A stretch of DNA of 64,000 nt from Bolinopsis microptera (GCF_026151205.1 NC_087084.1:2574845-2638844), one strand, 5' to 3'; shown: positions 18,700-32,017, numbered from the stretch's first letter. Notes: generated from the letters alone by a model not told the origin. Made by a program: numbers and translations.

Positions 18700-19710
18700 G
18701 ATATGATAACTAACAATTGCAGGCAAATTTGAAATCAGAAGATGCTGCTTTGACTTTTTCTTTTGTTTCTTTGTTTGCACAAAAACGCTCTGGCTCCTGC
18801 GATTGTCTCGTAGCCAAATTCGACTTTATAATGTGGGTTGGGTTAAACATGAATTGAATGTTCTATTGATCAATTTATTACCCTAGATGCAGGGCCATGG
18901 GAGCCAAATTTGTCATTAAATTGGATTTCAACATTACGGATTAACAAAATTATTTAAAAAAACCTTTTTGGTGCAAACAAGCTATTATTAGGAGATGCAA
19001 TAAAATATCGAAGAATAGTCGAGAAAGAAATTCGTGCAGCAGACTGCACACAACAGAAGCACACAATGAAACTGTGATCTCATAGAGTGGGGAGTAAAGA
19101 CTCGTGCGGACCGTGTGTAATTCAATACTCACAGCTTCAGTGAGATAACAGAAGATAACTTGAAAATAAAAACTCGATAATCATCAGACTAAATAATCTG
19201 GTAGAGTTTGTGATGATTTGTAAACCAGTTCCATCGACAGGTTATTTACAATTCAATAAGGTAAAACTGGGTTATTACTATTTTTGCCTCGTAAGCATGG
19301 TTGTCATGTTATTATTTTTGCACGCAAACTATAAGTCAGGTGTGTTGTTGGAAATCTCTTTCATTTCGAGTCCAGTGTCGTTTACTGCGCTGTTATAGGA
19401 GAGTGGCCAACACTCCCGGTCCTTACCAGGTTAGTTACTTAAGTTTATGTTATTTAATTATTTATTTGATTTAATTGATTTAGGTTGGTCTGCTCTGATT
19501 TCACCTTTTTACTTTACAACACGATACAAGGGCAGGTTCTTCCACAGTTTGGGATGGCCTGAGGTGCTTATTCCTTTTCCGTAATCAACGCCCACTCAGT
19601 GTGCGGCACTCCCCTAGTGTTAGGGTGCGGGGGTTAGTCCTACGATCCAGAGATTCATTTAACACGGACCTTCCACCAAATTAATCGGAAACATTGGGTC
19701 CATTGGAAGT
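18700..19710. other. Spacer, no gene recognised
   Basis: Short open frames only (60-62 codons). No domain, splice-bounded exon or repeat could be supported. Confidence 0.4.
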
Positions 19711-21330
19711 TTCTTTTACACAAAACCCCAAAACCATAATACCCCCCTCCTCTCCACAAACAACATTCCACACTTCTATAAAACCATACCTTTAATCCAA
19801 CATTAACACATTCATAACACCCTTCACACACACACTATACCCCAATTAACCCACAATAAAAAACCTCTCAAACTATCCTAAACAAAAACACTATCCCAAA
19901 AATTTAACCAACCAAACCACACAACACCCACACCCACCACTCCCCCCCCATCCCCCCCCCTATCCTACTCATTCTTATAATATATCATATCTTGATCAAC
20001 CACACCCCACCCCAATATTTTTTCCTCTATTTAAGAGATCTAAAAATTCAAACTCTCTGCTCTCCACCTCGCATTAACTTCCCTATCATTCTTTAAAACC
20101 CTTAGTCTTTTATCCCTTATCCACATGCACATGCAACAACAATTACCCACCTACATCACCACAACCCAATACTTAGACCTTACCCCCCATTTTTTGACTC
20201 ATCCCCATTCTCTTCCTCACCGACAAAAAACAACTAATCCCTCAATAATTAAAACAAATAGCCCCATGCTTAGTCTTGTGTCCTTCTAATCGCTCCACCT
20301 CCAAGGTCTTCTCTTAATTATTTTACTAATATTACACAGTCGGTGACCCGTAACGTATAGTATACTTACAAAAAATGCCATAATGGGATTTGGGACACCA
20401 ACCCATACCATCGTCCTGTAATTTAAGTTAGTATCTCGGCAATTCTAGAATACCCCAAATTACCTACCACAACCACAATTTCATACTACACCCATACTCC
20501 CTAAACATATAACCCTCAATACACACCAATTCATATATATACAATCACACTGACCCCAAAATTACCTCCTATAAAAAAAAAGTACCATAAATTCCCCCTA
20601 TATATATTCCTCATACTATATTCCTTATATATAACTCTTTCCTTCCCACCTTTTTACCACAACAACTCCCACCCCCCCTAACTTTTTCATAACTTAACCT
20701 TTCCCCTCTCATAATTTACATACCACTACAATACCCCAAACACACTCACCAAAAACACTATTAACTTTCCCCACCAACAATCCCATACAACCTCTAACTC
20801 TTTCCACCCATACCCCATACCCAACAAAACTTTATCCACTATCACACCCCCAAAACACAAAACCAGCCCACCCCCACTACCAATAAACCCCCAATCCCCT
20901 AATCCCCAACCAACACTCCTATATCAACCTTAACTCTCTACCTCTTCACACCAAATCACCATCCCAAACTACTCCCTATCCAACAATCACCCACCACCCC
21001 TATATACAAATACCACCAACCCATTCCACCCAACTTTCACACAGTATCTTAACACCCCAACCAACAAACCAACCAAACCCCCTTTCTTCGTGAGTCATAT
21101 CCCCATCTATCTTTTAATAATCAGTGTATTTCCCCTCTTCCCATCAACTTATCTCTTTTTCTGTCTTCCCCCCCCAAACTAATAATCCCCAAATCCACCA
21201 CAAAATAAACCTCCAATACCTAAAACATCCACTTTCATCCTACTTACTCCAAACTCTTAACAATACTTCATAATATAATACCAATACTCTATCCTCTTAA
21301 CCTCCATTCCCACCACAATCCCACTACAAC
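19711..21330. other. G-depleted (A/C/T-only) block
   Basis: The + strand is almost free of G: none in 19,741-19,980, and only two in 20,581-21,000. Short islands of normal composition interrupt it at about 20,281-20,450 and 21,085-21,170. Flanking DNA on both sides has ordinary G content. No gene is visible. The bias is strand-specific and extends far beyond a simple repeat; cause unknown. Confidence 0.85.
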
Positions 21331-23202
21331 AATGTCCCGTCTGGCCCAAAACTTACTTACTCTTCAATATCTGTTGCCTATCCACCTTCCAAATTTCTAT
21401 CCCATTCTAATTTCCAGCACCATCTTTCCTGAGCCCCCTGATCCCGATTCACTGCCCCAAAACAGTACCAATCCTCGCCTTACTGGTCCCTTTCATTATA
21501 CGTATACCGTAATTGTCCTATCTTCAATTTCATCCCATATTAAATTGAGATAGACTCATGAATTTCCAACATCATCGGTACATTGATCCCCTAGCCGTTC
21601 AATGGCGTCTTTCATGTAAAGTTTATAAAGTAATATTCCCATCTATTCCGTATTTTCCACTATCCTTAAATTTCCAGTCCGTTCATTTCTTTCCTAAAAT
21701 AAATTTCTAGCATTAATTTCTATCCAATAAAGGTTCTGCTTGCCCCGTCGTAACTGTCTCTACTATTAATCGCTATTTTATGATACCAATTACTTATATT
21801 GAATGTGGGGATGGGTAAATAGACTTATTTGAACACGACTTAATATACATTAATATTGTCTGATTGTTAGTACAAGGTGGTCGCTCTAGCGCAACTACGT
21901 TTGTGTGTCACGGATTAGGTCAGTATTATCTCGTGCGTCCTTTATGGTCTCGTGAATTCTGCTCTACGCTCATATATATCTCAGCCGACGAATCGTAGTT
22001 TTACCATGCTATGTTAGCTAATGCTTTCCTTCAGTATCACATGTCTATCTTCAATTCTTAGCATTGCGAATCAGCCGCTCAGTTTTAGAAGACCCTCCTA
22101 TGTTCCGTTAGCAGGTTTTGTCTAGACAACCAGATGATATTAAATTTAGGGTTAATACAAAAAATTTTAATTATAGTTTATAAATAATAGATCCGATAAA
22201 CTTAGATTCATGGCTCTAAGGGCGAACACACGGGATTTATCATCAAGCGCTGGATGATTGTTAGGGTCGAGCGACGGCTAGGCCCAGATACTCATCCCTT
22301 TGATACCACCACCGACAGGATTTATATGTGGAGACCAAAGGCTTTGTATGGAACGAGGGCGGTTTTACGCATTTGAATTTCAAAAGTCCTTCAGAAATGC
22401 AAAAGAAACCGCACAATTCCCGCACCAATTTCAAAAAAATGCGTCGCCACATTTGCCGCTAATGGTAAAAATGATCACCGACAACTTACCGCACATTTTA
22501 CTTTATAGTCGGGAGACTGGGTACCGTAATTTCGCAAACCCACAAAAGAGGACTTTTATTTCACAACGCTTCAAGAAACAAATTCTCCGCAATCAACCCA
22601 ATCATTGGAAGTAAAATATTCACACCCCTCGTCATGTGATAAATTCGACAAAGACTGGATACTTAAATAATTTTCATTAAATATGCAGACCGTATCCGAG
22701 ACTAAAGGATAGTGACATCGACTCGGAAATGAACTTGGCGATACAATCAAATCCTCGCGATGAGCAAATATGGCCTGGTTGCAATTTGTTTAGGTTTGTA
22801 TCATTGAGGAAAGAAGAAGATCACTTCCTGACATTGTAATCTTAAGCTGCAATCGAGGCGAAAAGTCCTAAACAACAAAATGATCCTGATAATCATTCAA
22901 ATCCAAAACGCGACAATCTGCGAATTTTATCCTCTGCACACCTCAACAGGCTGTCATCCCTGGAGCAAACGTTCTTCAAACTATCAGTTAACAACATTTG
23001 AAATCTTCATTAATCACGAACGAAAGTCAAGTCACTCACGAGAGTCGTTGTAAATTGCTACTAGTGTGTCGAGGACAAAGGAAATCGCAGATTTTTCATT
23101 CTCGCGACAAAATCGCGTTTTTTTTCAGTTCTCGTGATAAAAAAACGTATGTTACCCCAAAAAGCGTCTTGACCATCGCTTTGTAATTGCACAAATTTTT
23201 TA
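21331..23202. other. Spacer, no gene recognised
   Basis: Open frames of 73 codons (21,332-21,553) and 104 codons (22,300-22,614, +) are present but show no family motif. The latter is the longest and has mixed composition; a coding role cannot be supported or excluded. Confidence 0.35.
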
Positions 23203-23270
23203 AACGGGTGATACTCGTAAAATCTCTGTGTCATTACTCGGCGCGCGTCTGGTAGGTTGGTAATCTACAA
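23203..23270. repeat. Dispersed repeat copy, shared with 50,013-50,100
   Basis: acgggtgatactcgtaaaat, then ctcggcgcgcgtctggtagg, recurs at 50,013-50,100 with a small insertion, and in degraded form near 58,127-58,215. This marks a dispersed element of unknown type. Confidence 0.65.
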
Positions 23271-23529
23271 ACATTTTTTAATTCCGTGTCTATGTGATGA
23301 TTCACTCTGAAAACTGGGAACAGCTGGGAATTGATCCAAGCAATTGTTTGTCTCGGTAGCTGTAACACCATTCCACAGTGTAGAGGTGGTACTACCTGAA
23401 CATCTGCGGAAAAACTTATATTTTTCGTCAGGCCCCTTCTCGAAATCACGTGTTACGGAAGGTTGCCTTACGAAAACAATGTAGTTTTTTCCGCAAATCT
23501 ATTGTATATATCGTTCAAAAACCATATGT

Positions 23530-23640
23530 TCTTTGAAAAAAGTATATATGTTTTTGCGAAAAAGTTATATATGTTTTTTTTAAAAAGTTTATATGTTTTT
23601 TTTAAAAGTCTATATGTTTTTAAAAAGCATATATTTTCTT
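23530..23640. repeat. AT-rich minisatellite, about 24-bp units
   Basis: Five degenerate units of the form aaaaagt(t)atatatgttttttt, decaying along the array. They produce a repetitive Tyr-Met-Phe-Phe frame that is not a real protein. Confidence 0.75.
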
Positions 23641-23861
23641 CGTTATGGCCCCTGCTCGTACACTGTAGTACCTTTTACTCATAGACTTAGTGCAAAGAAA
23701 CTGCCACAAATGCTGCAAACGGCTTGCGATTGCAGCAGTTTAATTGACGAGTTAATTCATTGTCAGCTCGGCGCGGGCACCAGTAGCGCATCTCGCCGAT
23801 CTAGCCTGTGAGAAGCCTCATCGAGTGCGCGGCGCGGCACAGTTCGCTCGCGCTAAAGCTG

Positions 23862-23950
23862 CAGTTAGTAGCAGTTACAAATTAGACTTTAGTGGCAGTT
23901 AGTGGCAGTTATAACGATTGTAGCAGTTATGGCAGTTAGTGGCAGTTTCT
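23862..23950. repeat. Short degenerate repeat of (tagt)ggcagtta
   Basis: At least seven near-copies of gcagtta/ggcagttagt in about 90 bp, directly before a foldback element. Confidence 0.6.
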
Positions 23951-24016
23951 TGCATCTTTGGTCTTGGGACTTTTCTCCTGGCATTGCTGTGACAATTACC
24001 TTTGACCTTGATACAT

Positions 24017-24488
24017 GTTTCGTATCCGCCTTCGGCGGCGCGCGCTTCGCGCGCGAAAAGTGGCATGCAACGTATGTCAACTTTGACCCTTTGTCATACC
24101 TTTTTGGAATAATGAATGAATTTCGCCTAGGCGAAATTCATTCATTATTCCAAAAAGGTATATCCAGCTGGATACCATATTTGATGCTTATCGCGGCTTT
24201 AATTGGAAACTTCAGTAACTGTAAAAATCGTTGTAATTTGACAAAATTCGTTGATTTTTGTGGTATTATTTTATCATTTCTTAAATTCCTGCTATTATGT
24301 ATTAGGCCGTGCACCATCGACCGTAAGAACGCGCGCGTGACCATTGCACTTGAATGGTTTTTCGGCCAGCACATTATTTCGGTAACAATCCAAAAAAGTT
24401 ATTTTTTTTTTTTAAAATACTTCCTTGACTTACGTTGCATGCCACTTTTTCGCGCGCGAAGCGCGCGCCGCCGCGGATACGAAATGTT
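24017..24488. mobile_element. Foldback MITE-like element with GC-rich ends
   Basis: The ends are inverted repeats of about 55-60 bp: tttcgtatccgccttcggcg with cgcgcgcttcgcgcgcg at about 24,017-24,075, and their complement at about 24,428-24,488. A second perfect inverted repeat (aatgaatgaatttcgcctag and complement) sits at about 24,112-24,151. No transposase is encoded; the 212-codon frame across it is a shadow. Non-autonomous DNA transposon is the likeliest reading. Confidence 0.7.
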
Positions 24489-24982
24489 CAGATACGAACA
24501 TGTATCGGATACGAAACTGTATCAAATACTTTCCATATAAAAATTTGTTGAAAATTGGTCAGCGTACGTAAACACTTATGTTTTAATAAACTTAAATTAG
24601 TTTGAGCAATTTCGATGCTCAGAAATTTGAGTTAATCAACCGAATTTATTTTATCACGTGGTGAACCCCCTCTGTCGCTTTCACTCTAGTATCAAAGTAT
24701 CGTCTTCGACGATACCAAGGGGAGCCGTGCACTTCGTGCGCGGGGGTTCATACAACGTATGACAAACGAATTTATATTTTTTGTCATTTTTAGACCTCTA
24801 TCAGCCAATCTCTCCCCATTTAATTTAGGTTCTGTATTTAAGTTGATTAGATGGTTCTGACAAATTTTCAGCAAGATCTTTTTGATTTAAGGAACTGAGC
24901 TTGTAACAATATGCTGACAAAAATCAAGAATTTCGTCTAATTTACGCGACCTTAATAGTTTACCACTTACTTGTTATGTGCC

Positions 24983-25232
24983 GCGCTCCAGCCTGTCATT
25001 CCGCCTATCTCGTTCGGTTGTTTATAACATTAAAGCTGGGGTCATAGATAAAAGTTTTACACATACATTTCATTTTGTCAAAAGCCGCGCACTCCAATAT
25101 GGCACATAGACGAAACTCACTGATCATTCCAAAAGGTATGACAGATGTGGTCTGGTAAAATTTTACTGGGGGACCTGAGGCTTTATGTTCATTAACATAG
25201 AGATTCGGCGGAAATTGACAGGCTGGCGCGGA
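24983..25232. mobile_element. Short MITE-like element, cagcctgtcattccgcc family
   Basis: The ends cagcctgtcattccgcc and ggcggaaattgacaggctgg are inverted repeats. The internal phrase ctgaggctttatgttcatta, then acatagagattcggcgg, matches a family also seen at 29,896-29,995, 50,450-50,545 and, degraded, about 58,600-58,700. Confidence 0.55.
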
Positions 25233-27217
25233 CAGTAATTGAAAATTCTACTCTCTAGAAAACATTCTAACTTATCGTGACCCCACGGTACGTTACACTT
25301 TACACGATAAGGGGGAAGCCGCGGCTGCGGCGCAGTGTTGCGCGGGCAGGTTCATACCCCATACAACATACCCAGTAGCAGACTTACTGGCTGGCGTTTT
25401 ACCTAACCATGTGCTTCGCGCCACTTCGGGCGCGCTTGTTAAAAGTAGATATAAAACACGTTAACAATCAGGTTGGGTTAAGTGTAAGCTTACTAGGGTC
25501 TCAAGAAAAGAATGGGTCAGAGTGAATAAACTCGATTCAAGAGTCACTTTCTGATTGCAATTTTTCCTGTAGGGACATGTATATTCTTATGAGTCAGTGC
25601 GCTTCAATGATCCGCCAGAGATCGTTCTGAATGGCAGGCTAAGTAACGTGAGAGTAACGTGACATTTCTATTAGATGAAGCTGCCGTGTTAATATTACTT
25701 AATTAATGTTATCAGCGTGAAGGAAACTGGTTTTCATTTTTTATAGCTGAAGTTGCCCTCTCTGCTTAGCTTGCAGAGTAGCGCGTCCCGCAGTACGCGT
25801 ATACACATGGCTATGTGAAGCCTGAAGTATATAGAGGTTATTAAGAGGTTGCGTGTGGGTAGTCACTTATGGGCCACCCTGTAGTAAATATTAAAGGACC
25901 AGTTAACGAAAAATTTGTAGTCTCCAAATTTGGCTAAGATTTATCAGCTGTGACAAACTGTAAAGAATCGGTGTTCGCCGAAAGATCCAATCTCTAGCGT
26001 CCGTGTAACGCGTGTGTTATTGCATAATAAGCTGTGGCGTCGTGACGTATAAGTCCCTCAGTGCGCGCTTGCATAGCGTAATAATTGCAAATGTTTTTCA
26101 TGTCAATAAAACCACGTGTAACTCACTAAATTTTAGAATTTGACTTTACCCTAGTTCTCCCAAAATCCCTTATAGTTTTGCTTATATTAAGCTAAAGGAC
26201 TAGCTGATTGTATTGTTACAGATGCTAACGTCTGCTTTTAAAAACAGTGAATAATTTCTTGACAGTGGCGGGTGGTGAATGGTCCGGTTAGCAAGTTTCT
26301 GCTTTTACACTGTTGTCATATATTGTGATATTTTTTGGTTGTTTTCATTGCTTCATTACAAGCGGGAGTACTGTACCGATTTTTTTCACCAGTCCATTGA
26401 AACTCTAACGAATTTAGAAGGATTATAGATAAGTTGGAGTTTGTTCAAGTCCGAGGAGCAATTATATTTATATCATAGGATTTCTAATTTAATCCACATG
26501 TGTCAGCCAAGTACAGGAGACAAGAAGTCTGGCTACTTTACGGCCGTTCTCTAGGACCATTGTAGAAGTAGCTTCTATAAAACGAGTGCCGTGGTTGGGA
26601 AGAATTCCGCCAACATACGGTTACAAATTGTAATACTGATTGGTGTGTAGGTGTGCGGTGTGTTTGGAATTAGACTTACGGCTTAAACCTAGTTGTATCC
26701 GAAATTGCATTATCATCGGTACAAACTTAAATAAACTTTTGGTACGTTTAAATACCAAAGTGCAAAGTGTTCAGTCATTCGACATGAAAAACTATCGAAA
26801 ACAATGACTATTATTCTCTGGCCATAAATTAGGCACGATCGATTGTTAGATTGTAAACGACCAACTTTAATCTATACAATTCTAAAACTATGAAGCTAGC
26901 ACTTTATTAAACATACACTTTTTTTATATTACTCTGATTTTTACATTTACGTTAAACATTGTCGCCACAAGGTTGATATGGACATAACCGCTTAATTTGA
27001 GATAAATGACTTAGAGTTTCTCTAAAGTTAACTCTAAGTTGTGTAGTCCAGTCATTTATGGACATTTATGAAGTGAACCTGCCAAATGTACCATACTAAC
27101 GAAACTTAGCACAGACCTTCCTGAAGGTATGAATAATCGCTTTTGTTTGGAGACATTTTTTTGACCGTGGAGAAAAAACCCAGGAGGGCACGCCCATTTT
27201 GACCCATAACGTAACCG
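25233..27217. other. Spacer, no gene recognised
   Basis: AT-rich DNA without long open frames or clear repeats. Small GC hairpins occur near 25,405-25,435. Confidence 0.4.
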
Positions 27218-29752
27218 ACCCTTTTTTTTTTTCTTTTTTTTTTTAGAGAGGCTGGCTTGGTTGGCCACGAGAGGATAGATTGAATGCTTTTGCCGTCTCT
27301 GGGGGTATGGAGTCCTGTGGGAGGATGCCGTGGAATCAAGATGTGTAATCAGGATGATGGTAAGTGTTGTGGGGGTGTGTCATGGATAACGCTAAGTGGC
27401 GGTTGAGTGTGGACTAGCGAGAGGCGAAATAAGACGGCGTTAAACTAGTTCGCTATGTTCCACTGTTGGTACAATCTCTGGGCACCTAAGCTTTTAGTGT
27501 GGTTTGTAAAGTTGGAATGGTGGGATGTGTTGGTTGTCGAATATGTCATTGCAGGAGAGGTAGTAGTCCCGGAATTATTGTCTCTTATTCTGGGCAATAG
27601 GCGGGCTACTGTGAGAAAGTGTGAGAAGTTCATCTTCGTCGCCCCGATTTAGGACATGCACTTGTGTCTGATTTGCGATTGGTGTGTGGTGTTTGTTGTG
27701 CACATGTCCTCCCGTGATGAGTGGTGACTGCAGTTCTATAATTTTGTTGTTGTACTTGAGAGTAGTGTTGAGATTTTGATGATGTTGATGTTTTTTTATG
27801 TCAAGTGTCCGTTTAGTGGTTCAGGACATCAGTAATCCATGATTCTTATTAGTTTTTGGACTTTGTCGTGATCAGGCGTTTGCTGTAAGATTGAATTGGG
27901 CATTCAAAGGGATAATGGTTGTTACCAATTTTTGGCCAGCTCGTCTGCTTTTTCATTACCCCACAATCCAATGTGTGCAGAATCCATCTGATCTCTAAGG
28001 GTTAGTGGATCCGAGTGTAGTTGGAGGGTGTCGTAACAGTCTCTAGTAGTCTATCTCGTTGAAGGTTGAGGATATGGCTTGAATAGACGAGAGACTGTAT
28101 GACATATGATGTTGTGTGTGTTTGAATAAGTTGATGTAGATATTTACGCTTCGATGATGGCAGTGAGTTCAGTTTGATAAAAGGTGCAATAATCGGGAAG
28201 CTTGAATGCTCATTACTCTAGTGTATTGTTTGTTGTTGTCTGTGGTGATAATATAATACCAGCCCGCTACTGAGTCTGTGCGTGACCGTTCTCTGGGTTG
28301 CAGGTGATGGTTTCATGGGGATGTTGTGATGGTTGTTTTGGAGTGAGCCTCTCTATCATGTTGCAGGTCCAGGGTGAGTGGGTGACCGTGTGATAGCGCG
28401 TTCAAGCATCATGGTTGGTTATTTTAGATAGGTCTTCTTGCTTTGAGTGGTATGTTGAGATCTTTCCATGAATTGTTTGGTTGATAGTGGTTGTGAGTTG
28501 TAGATGGGTACCTTTCTGGGGGCGATAGTTTCGAGGGTTGGCTTCCATAGGCTTGAAGCCTGGCTGTTCCTTAGCTGCTTCACCTCTCAGGAAAAGTATG
28601 ATATCTGGAGTGTTAGTGAGGTGGGTTCAGTGCGATGAGGAATGAGAACTAGGCATGCACCAGACAGCATTCTCATGCAATGCTGAACTCGTTTGAACTT
28701 CTCGGTGTTGGTGTCTGTTTGAGTTGCTTAATCCATATATACAGCAGTATGATAGATAGGTTGAAGACAGCGGTTTGTTCATCCATTTGCATGCTTTTAG
28801 GGCTCATACCCCACGTGGGGCGACAGCTCTTCTAAATTGCATAAGGGAAATGCCGTAGTTTTTTTGGTGGTATTGGTGATATGTCATTGAAATGAGCTTG
28901 CTGTCGAGGGTCTCTCTAGGAATTGGCAGATTTGGATAGGACTATAGTTGGTGTTACCCACCACCACAGGTGTTAGTGTCATTTCTTATTCAGGTAAACA
29001 TGACTATTTGAGTTTTGAGTGCGCTTATGGATAGATCTTGGTTTGGACATTTTCTATTGTGTTGAAGGTTTTGCGTGTTCGGTTCAAGATGATATCTAAT
29101 CATTCCCCTCCGCTAGAGAGAGCAGATCGTCTGCAAGCTGTGCAGATAACTGGTATGTCTCTTGGGTGTAGGCAGGAGTCATCGGATACCGGTTCAGAGG
29201 AAAGGGGAAAGATGCCACCTTGAGGGCACCTTCCGGATCCGACCCTTGTCGACTTATCATTCTGAATTTAATGTGATTGAGTTCTGTTAGTTCCCCATGT
29301 TGTAATCATTGTGCAGTGGCCAGATCCGCTTTTCGAGGTTTGATAGCCGTCAGAAATAGCCTTGAAAAGAGAATTATCAAAAGCTCCCTCTATATCTAGA
29401 AAGACGCTATGACATTATCCCTTCTTAGCTATCCTGCGCTTCGATGGGTGAGTACTTTATGAAGGGTGCTTCGGATTGAACATCCTTTTCTTAAAGCCAA
29501 TTGTCGTTTGTTTGATGTGTTTAGGATCTTAAGGTGTGTTGCATATGCCACAGTATCCTTTCTCACTGTCGTTTTAACCTCACTGGAGGAAAGGGTGATA
29601 GTGCGACATGATTTGGTTGGTTGGTAGTCAGTTTTTCCAGGCTTTGGGGAAAAGATTCCATGGGATTCTTTCCACAGTGTTGGAATTGTTGGGTTTCATG
29701 ATTTTTTGTATAATGGTTCTGGTGATGTCTTTGATGTGTGTCCAAGCTTTCT
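27218..29752 (-). mobile_element. 5'-truncated, decayed LINE (RT + RNase H) with poly(A) tail
   Basis: On the minus strand, broken frames show the reverse transcriptase of a non-LTR retrotransposon: LWKESHGIFSPKPGKTD at 29,629-29,683 and the catalytic LADDLLSLAEG around 29,105-29,145 (ADD codons 29,126-29,134). An RNase H domain follows, with YQTELTAIIEA near 28,145-28,185 and GLWGNEKADELAKN at 27,936-27,980. The 3' end is an A-rich tail (+ strand T-run at about 27,219-27,244). RNase H after RT is typical of I/R1/LOA-type LINEs. Numerous stops and shifts mean it is dead. The 5' end stops within the RT fingers at the edge of the duplicated block (about 29,752). No target duplication was found. 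Confidence 0.85.
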
Positions 29753-29895
29753 GTATAATCCCGAACTTTTAAAAGGTGCCGAACTGTACGAATTTTTTAC
29801 AAGTTTTTTACAAATTTTGTACGAATTGACCAACTATGATTCACGATGTCAATTTTTCGCAGCTCGGCGTGGCGTGGCCCAGTGGTGAGTTTCGT

Positions 29896-29995
29896 TACTG
29901 GGCCGTGCTCAGCCTGTCATTTTACCTGGGGACCCCAGGCTATTATGTTCATAAACATAATAAAGATTTGGCGGAATGACAGGCTGAGCGCCGCC
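29896..29995. mobile_element. Small foldback element at the start of copy A
   Basis: Inverted ends actgggc...ctcagcctgtcatt and aatgacaggctgag...gcccagt flank a short loop containing attatgttcataaacataat. The same element recurs in copy B (about 50,446-50,551) and, degraded, in copy C. Upstream gcgtggcccagtggtgag resembles a tRNA-type A box, but no B box is seen. Confidence 0.6.
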
Positions 29996-30396
29996 CAGTA
30001 ACCTGTCATTCCGCATAATATCTATTCATATGATTATGAACAGAAATATAGATCTTACGCCGAAATTGTGGATTGCAAAAAACATTATTTGCGCGGCCGA
30101 TTAGTTCTGACGTTAGCTATAGAGGTTCTTTCACAATTTATTACCTATTTTTTCGGTATTATGGACGTATTAAATATGAAAATAAATTTGTTGAAACCCT
30201 AAAATGTTTTTGAAATATCTAAATCGATTTTTCGAAAATACTTATGTATGCATGTCTAATAATTTCATTAAAAAAAACAATCCATATTCCCCTTCCTCGT
30301 GTTTAGATAAGTTAGGAACCACTTTTTAACATAAACAAGCTATTTTGACCTCTGACGTGCAGTCTTTTATTTATATTGTTTTGTTTTGAACAAGTA

Positions 30397-30756
30397 ATTT
30401 GACCAAAACCCATAATCATGGGTAGAGTGGAGCGCTGCCAGTGTCTCTCTTTCCCGAACAAAAGGCAATGATATCAATTTGAATGACCGTTATCAAATGC
30501 AAAATTATACCGAGAATGAAATCGGTCGCTCGCTTTTCCCACTCATTCTTGGCTTACGAATTGTAATAAGTTTCGATTTATAACATGTAATCTATTTCAA
30601 TTGTAAATGAATGGGAAAAGCGAGCGACCGATTTCATTCTCGGTATAATTTTGCATTTGATAACGGTCATTCAAATTGATATCATTGCCTTTTGTTCGGG
30701 AAAGAGAGACACTGGCAGCGCTCCACTCTACCCATGATTATGGGTTTTGGTCAAAT
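30397..30756. mobile_element. Foldback MITE with 145-bp near-perfect inverted arms
   Basis: The left arm 30,397-30,541 (atttgaccaaaacccataat...) and right arm 30,612-30,756 (...attatgggttttggtcaaat) are reverse complements over 145 bp, around a loop of about 70 bp. It is absent at the matching place in copies B and C, so it is a recent insertion. No coding sequence. Confidence 0.85.
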
Positions 30757-32017
30757 ATCATCTCTTTTTGATTATAATGTCAGGGTACTTTACAAAGCCG
30801 AAATGTAAACTCATAATTTCATTAATATTAATAGGGAGGTGATTTCAACAATTTCGAAATTTTTCCTTTAAAAACATTTCCTTGTGTTTAGGTAAGCATA
30901 TCGGTCGATCGGATCACTGACTGAATATGCCACTTTATACTCATTCAAGTTGGCATTAAATTCATATATAATGACATTAAACTGTCGTGGCAAAGCAGAA
31001 TTTGTTCAAAATCACGAATGAGCAAAATTTTAACCTTTCGCACGTGCAAACCTTAAGCGGCCGTTGCGTCCGCATCTAATATTGAATCACCGTCAATTTT
31101 TGCGTGATGGTGTTTTATATATAGTTTGATAAGCATGAAAAGTTTCAAAGTATTTCAAGAAGAACTGTTATCACAACGGCACTCCAAAGTTGACAGAAAT
31201 TGGTGAAAACAGTAATTTTCAGTGATTTTAGCAATTTTCTATCAATTTGGGCGTGGCCCCACGTGTGCAACTTTTCGATTTTCAACTTTAAAACTAGCCT
31301 ATGACACAATTTAGACCTTTAGAAAGCAAAATTGAGCTCCACAACCCAAGGGATGGTGTAACACCAGAGAATACTAGAACGTAAAATTAGTGTTTTTATA
31401 AAATTATTCTTTAAAAAAGCACTAACTTCAATAGCGAATATCTTTATGAAGGAGCAAGCTAGAAACACTTTCCGGTAGATTTTGAGAATGCTTAAACAAT
31501 TATCTAGGATAAAAATTTCCTCAAATTTTGAATAAAATTACTCCTCAATGGCGTAAAATCGATTTAAAAAATGACTACTTTGTGAAAAATCAAGTTTTAA
31601 AAATGGTTAACTTGATGACGTCATCAAGTGGTGATGATGACGTTGAATTACTTTTTAACATAATCTAAACTGAAGTCTAAACAATTATCTTCAAGACCTG
31701 TGGTCCGAAATGGCTGTATCTTTTATACTTCAGAATTTACGGACACTTAAATACAGGCTATAATTCACTGGCAAAGCGTCTATCCCTGAATATATATATA
31801 TATGTATATATGTATGTATATATCACGACAATCTGTCGTAAAACAGGGGTTCTAGAAAACCCATTTTCCGATGCTCCTGAAACTTGAAACTTTTTTTGCA
31901 GTCGATTTGGTCAACGTCTAGACGCCCTAAAAAATTTCAGATCTCTAACTCAATTTTAACATGGTTTTTAAGGCACCTGAATATGGCGATTTTGGGTTTT
32001 TTACCGAATTTCGTATA
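30757..32017. other. Interior of the copy-A-specific insertion, no gene
   Basis: 1.26 kb of AT-rich DNA between two foldback elements. It contains a TA/TATG microsatellite at about 31,788-31,824 and the CRE palindrome. No coding motif was found. Confidence 0.5.
31611..31628. promoter_or_regulatory. 18-bp perfect palindrome containing a CRE motif
   Basis: cttgatgacgtcatcaag is a perfect palindrome, and its centre (31,616-31,623) is the CREB/ATF consensus TGACGTCA. A second half-type site, gatgatgacgttg, follows at about 31,632. Whether it works as an enhancer is unknown. Confidence 0.4.

Noticed and set aside
23902-24540. 212-codon + frame
   Set aside because: Runs through the inverted repeats of a MITE and a T-run; no domain.
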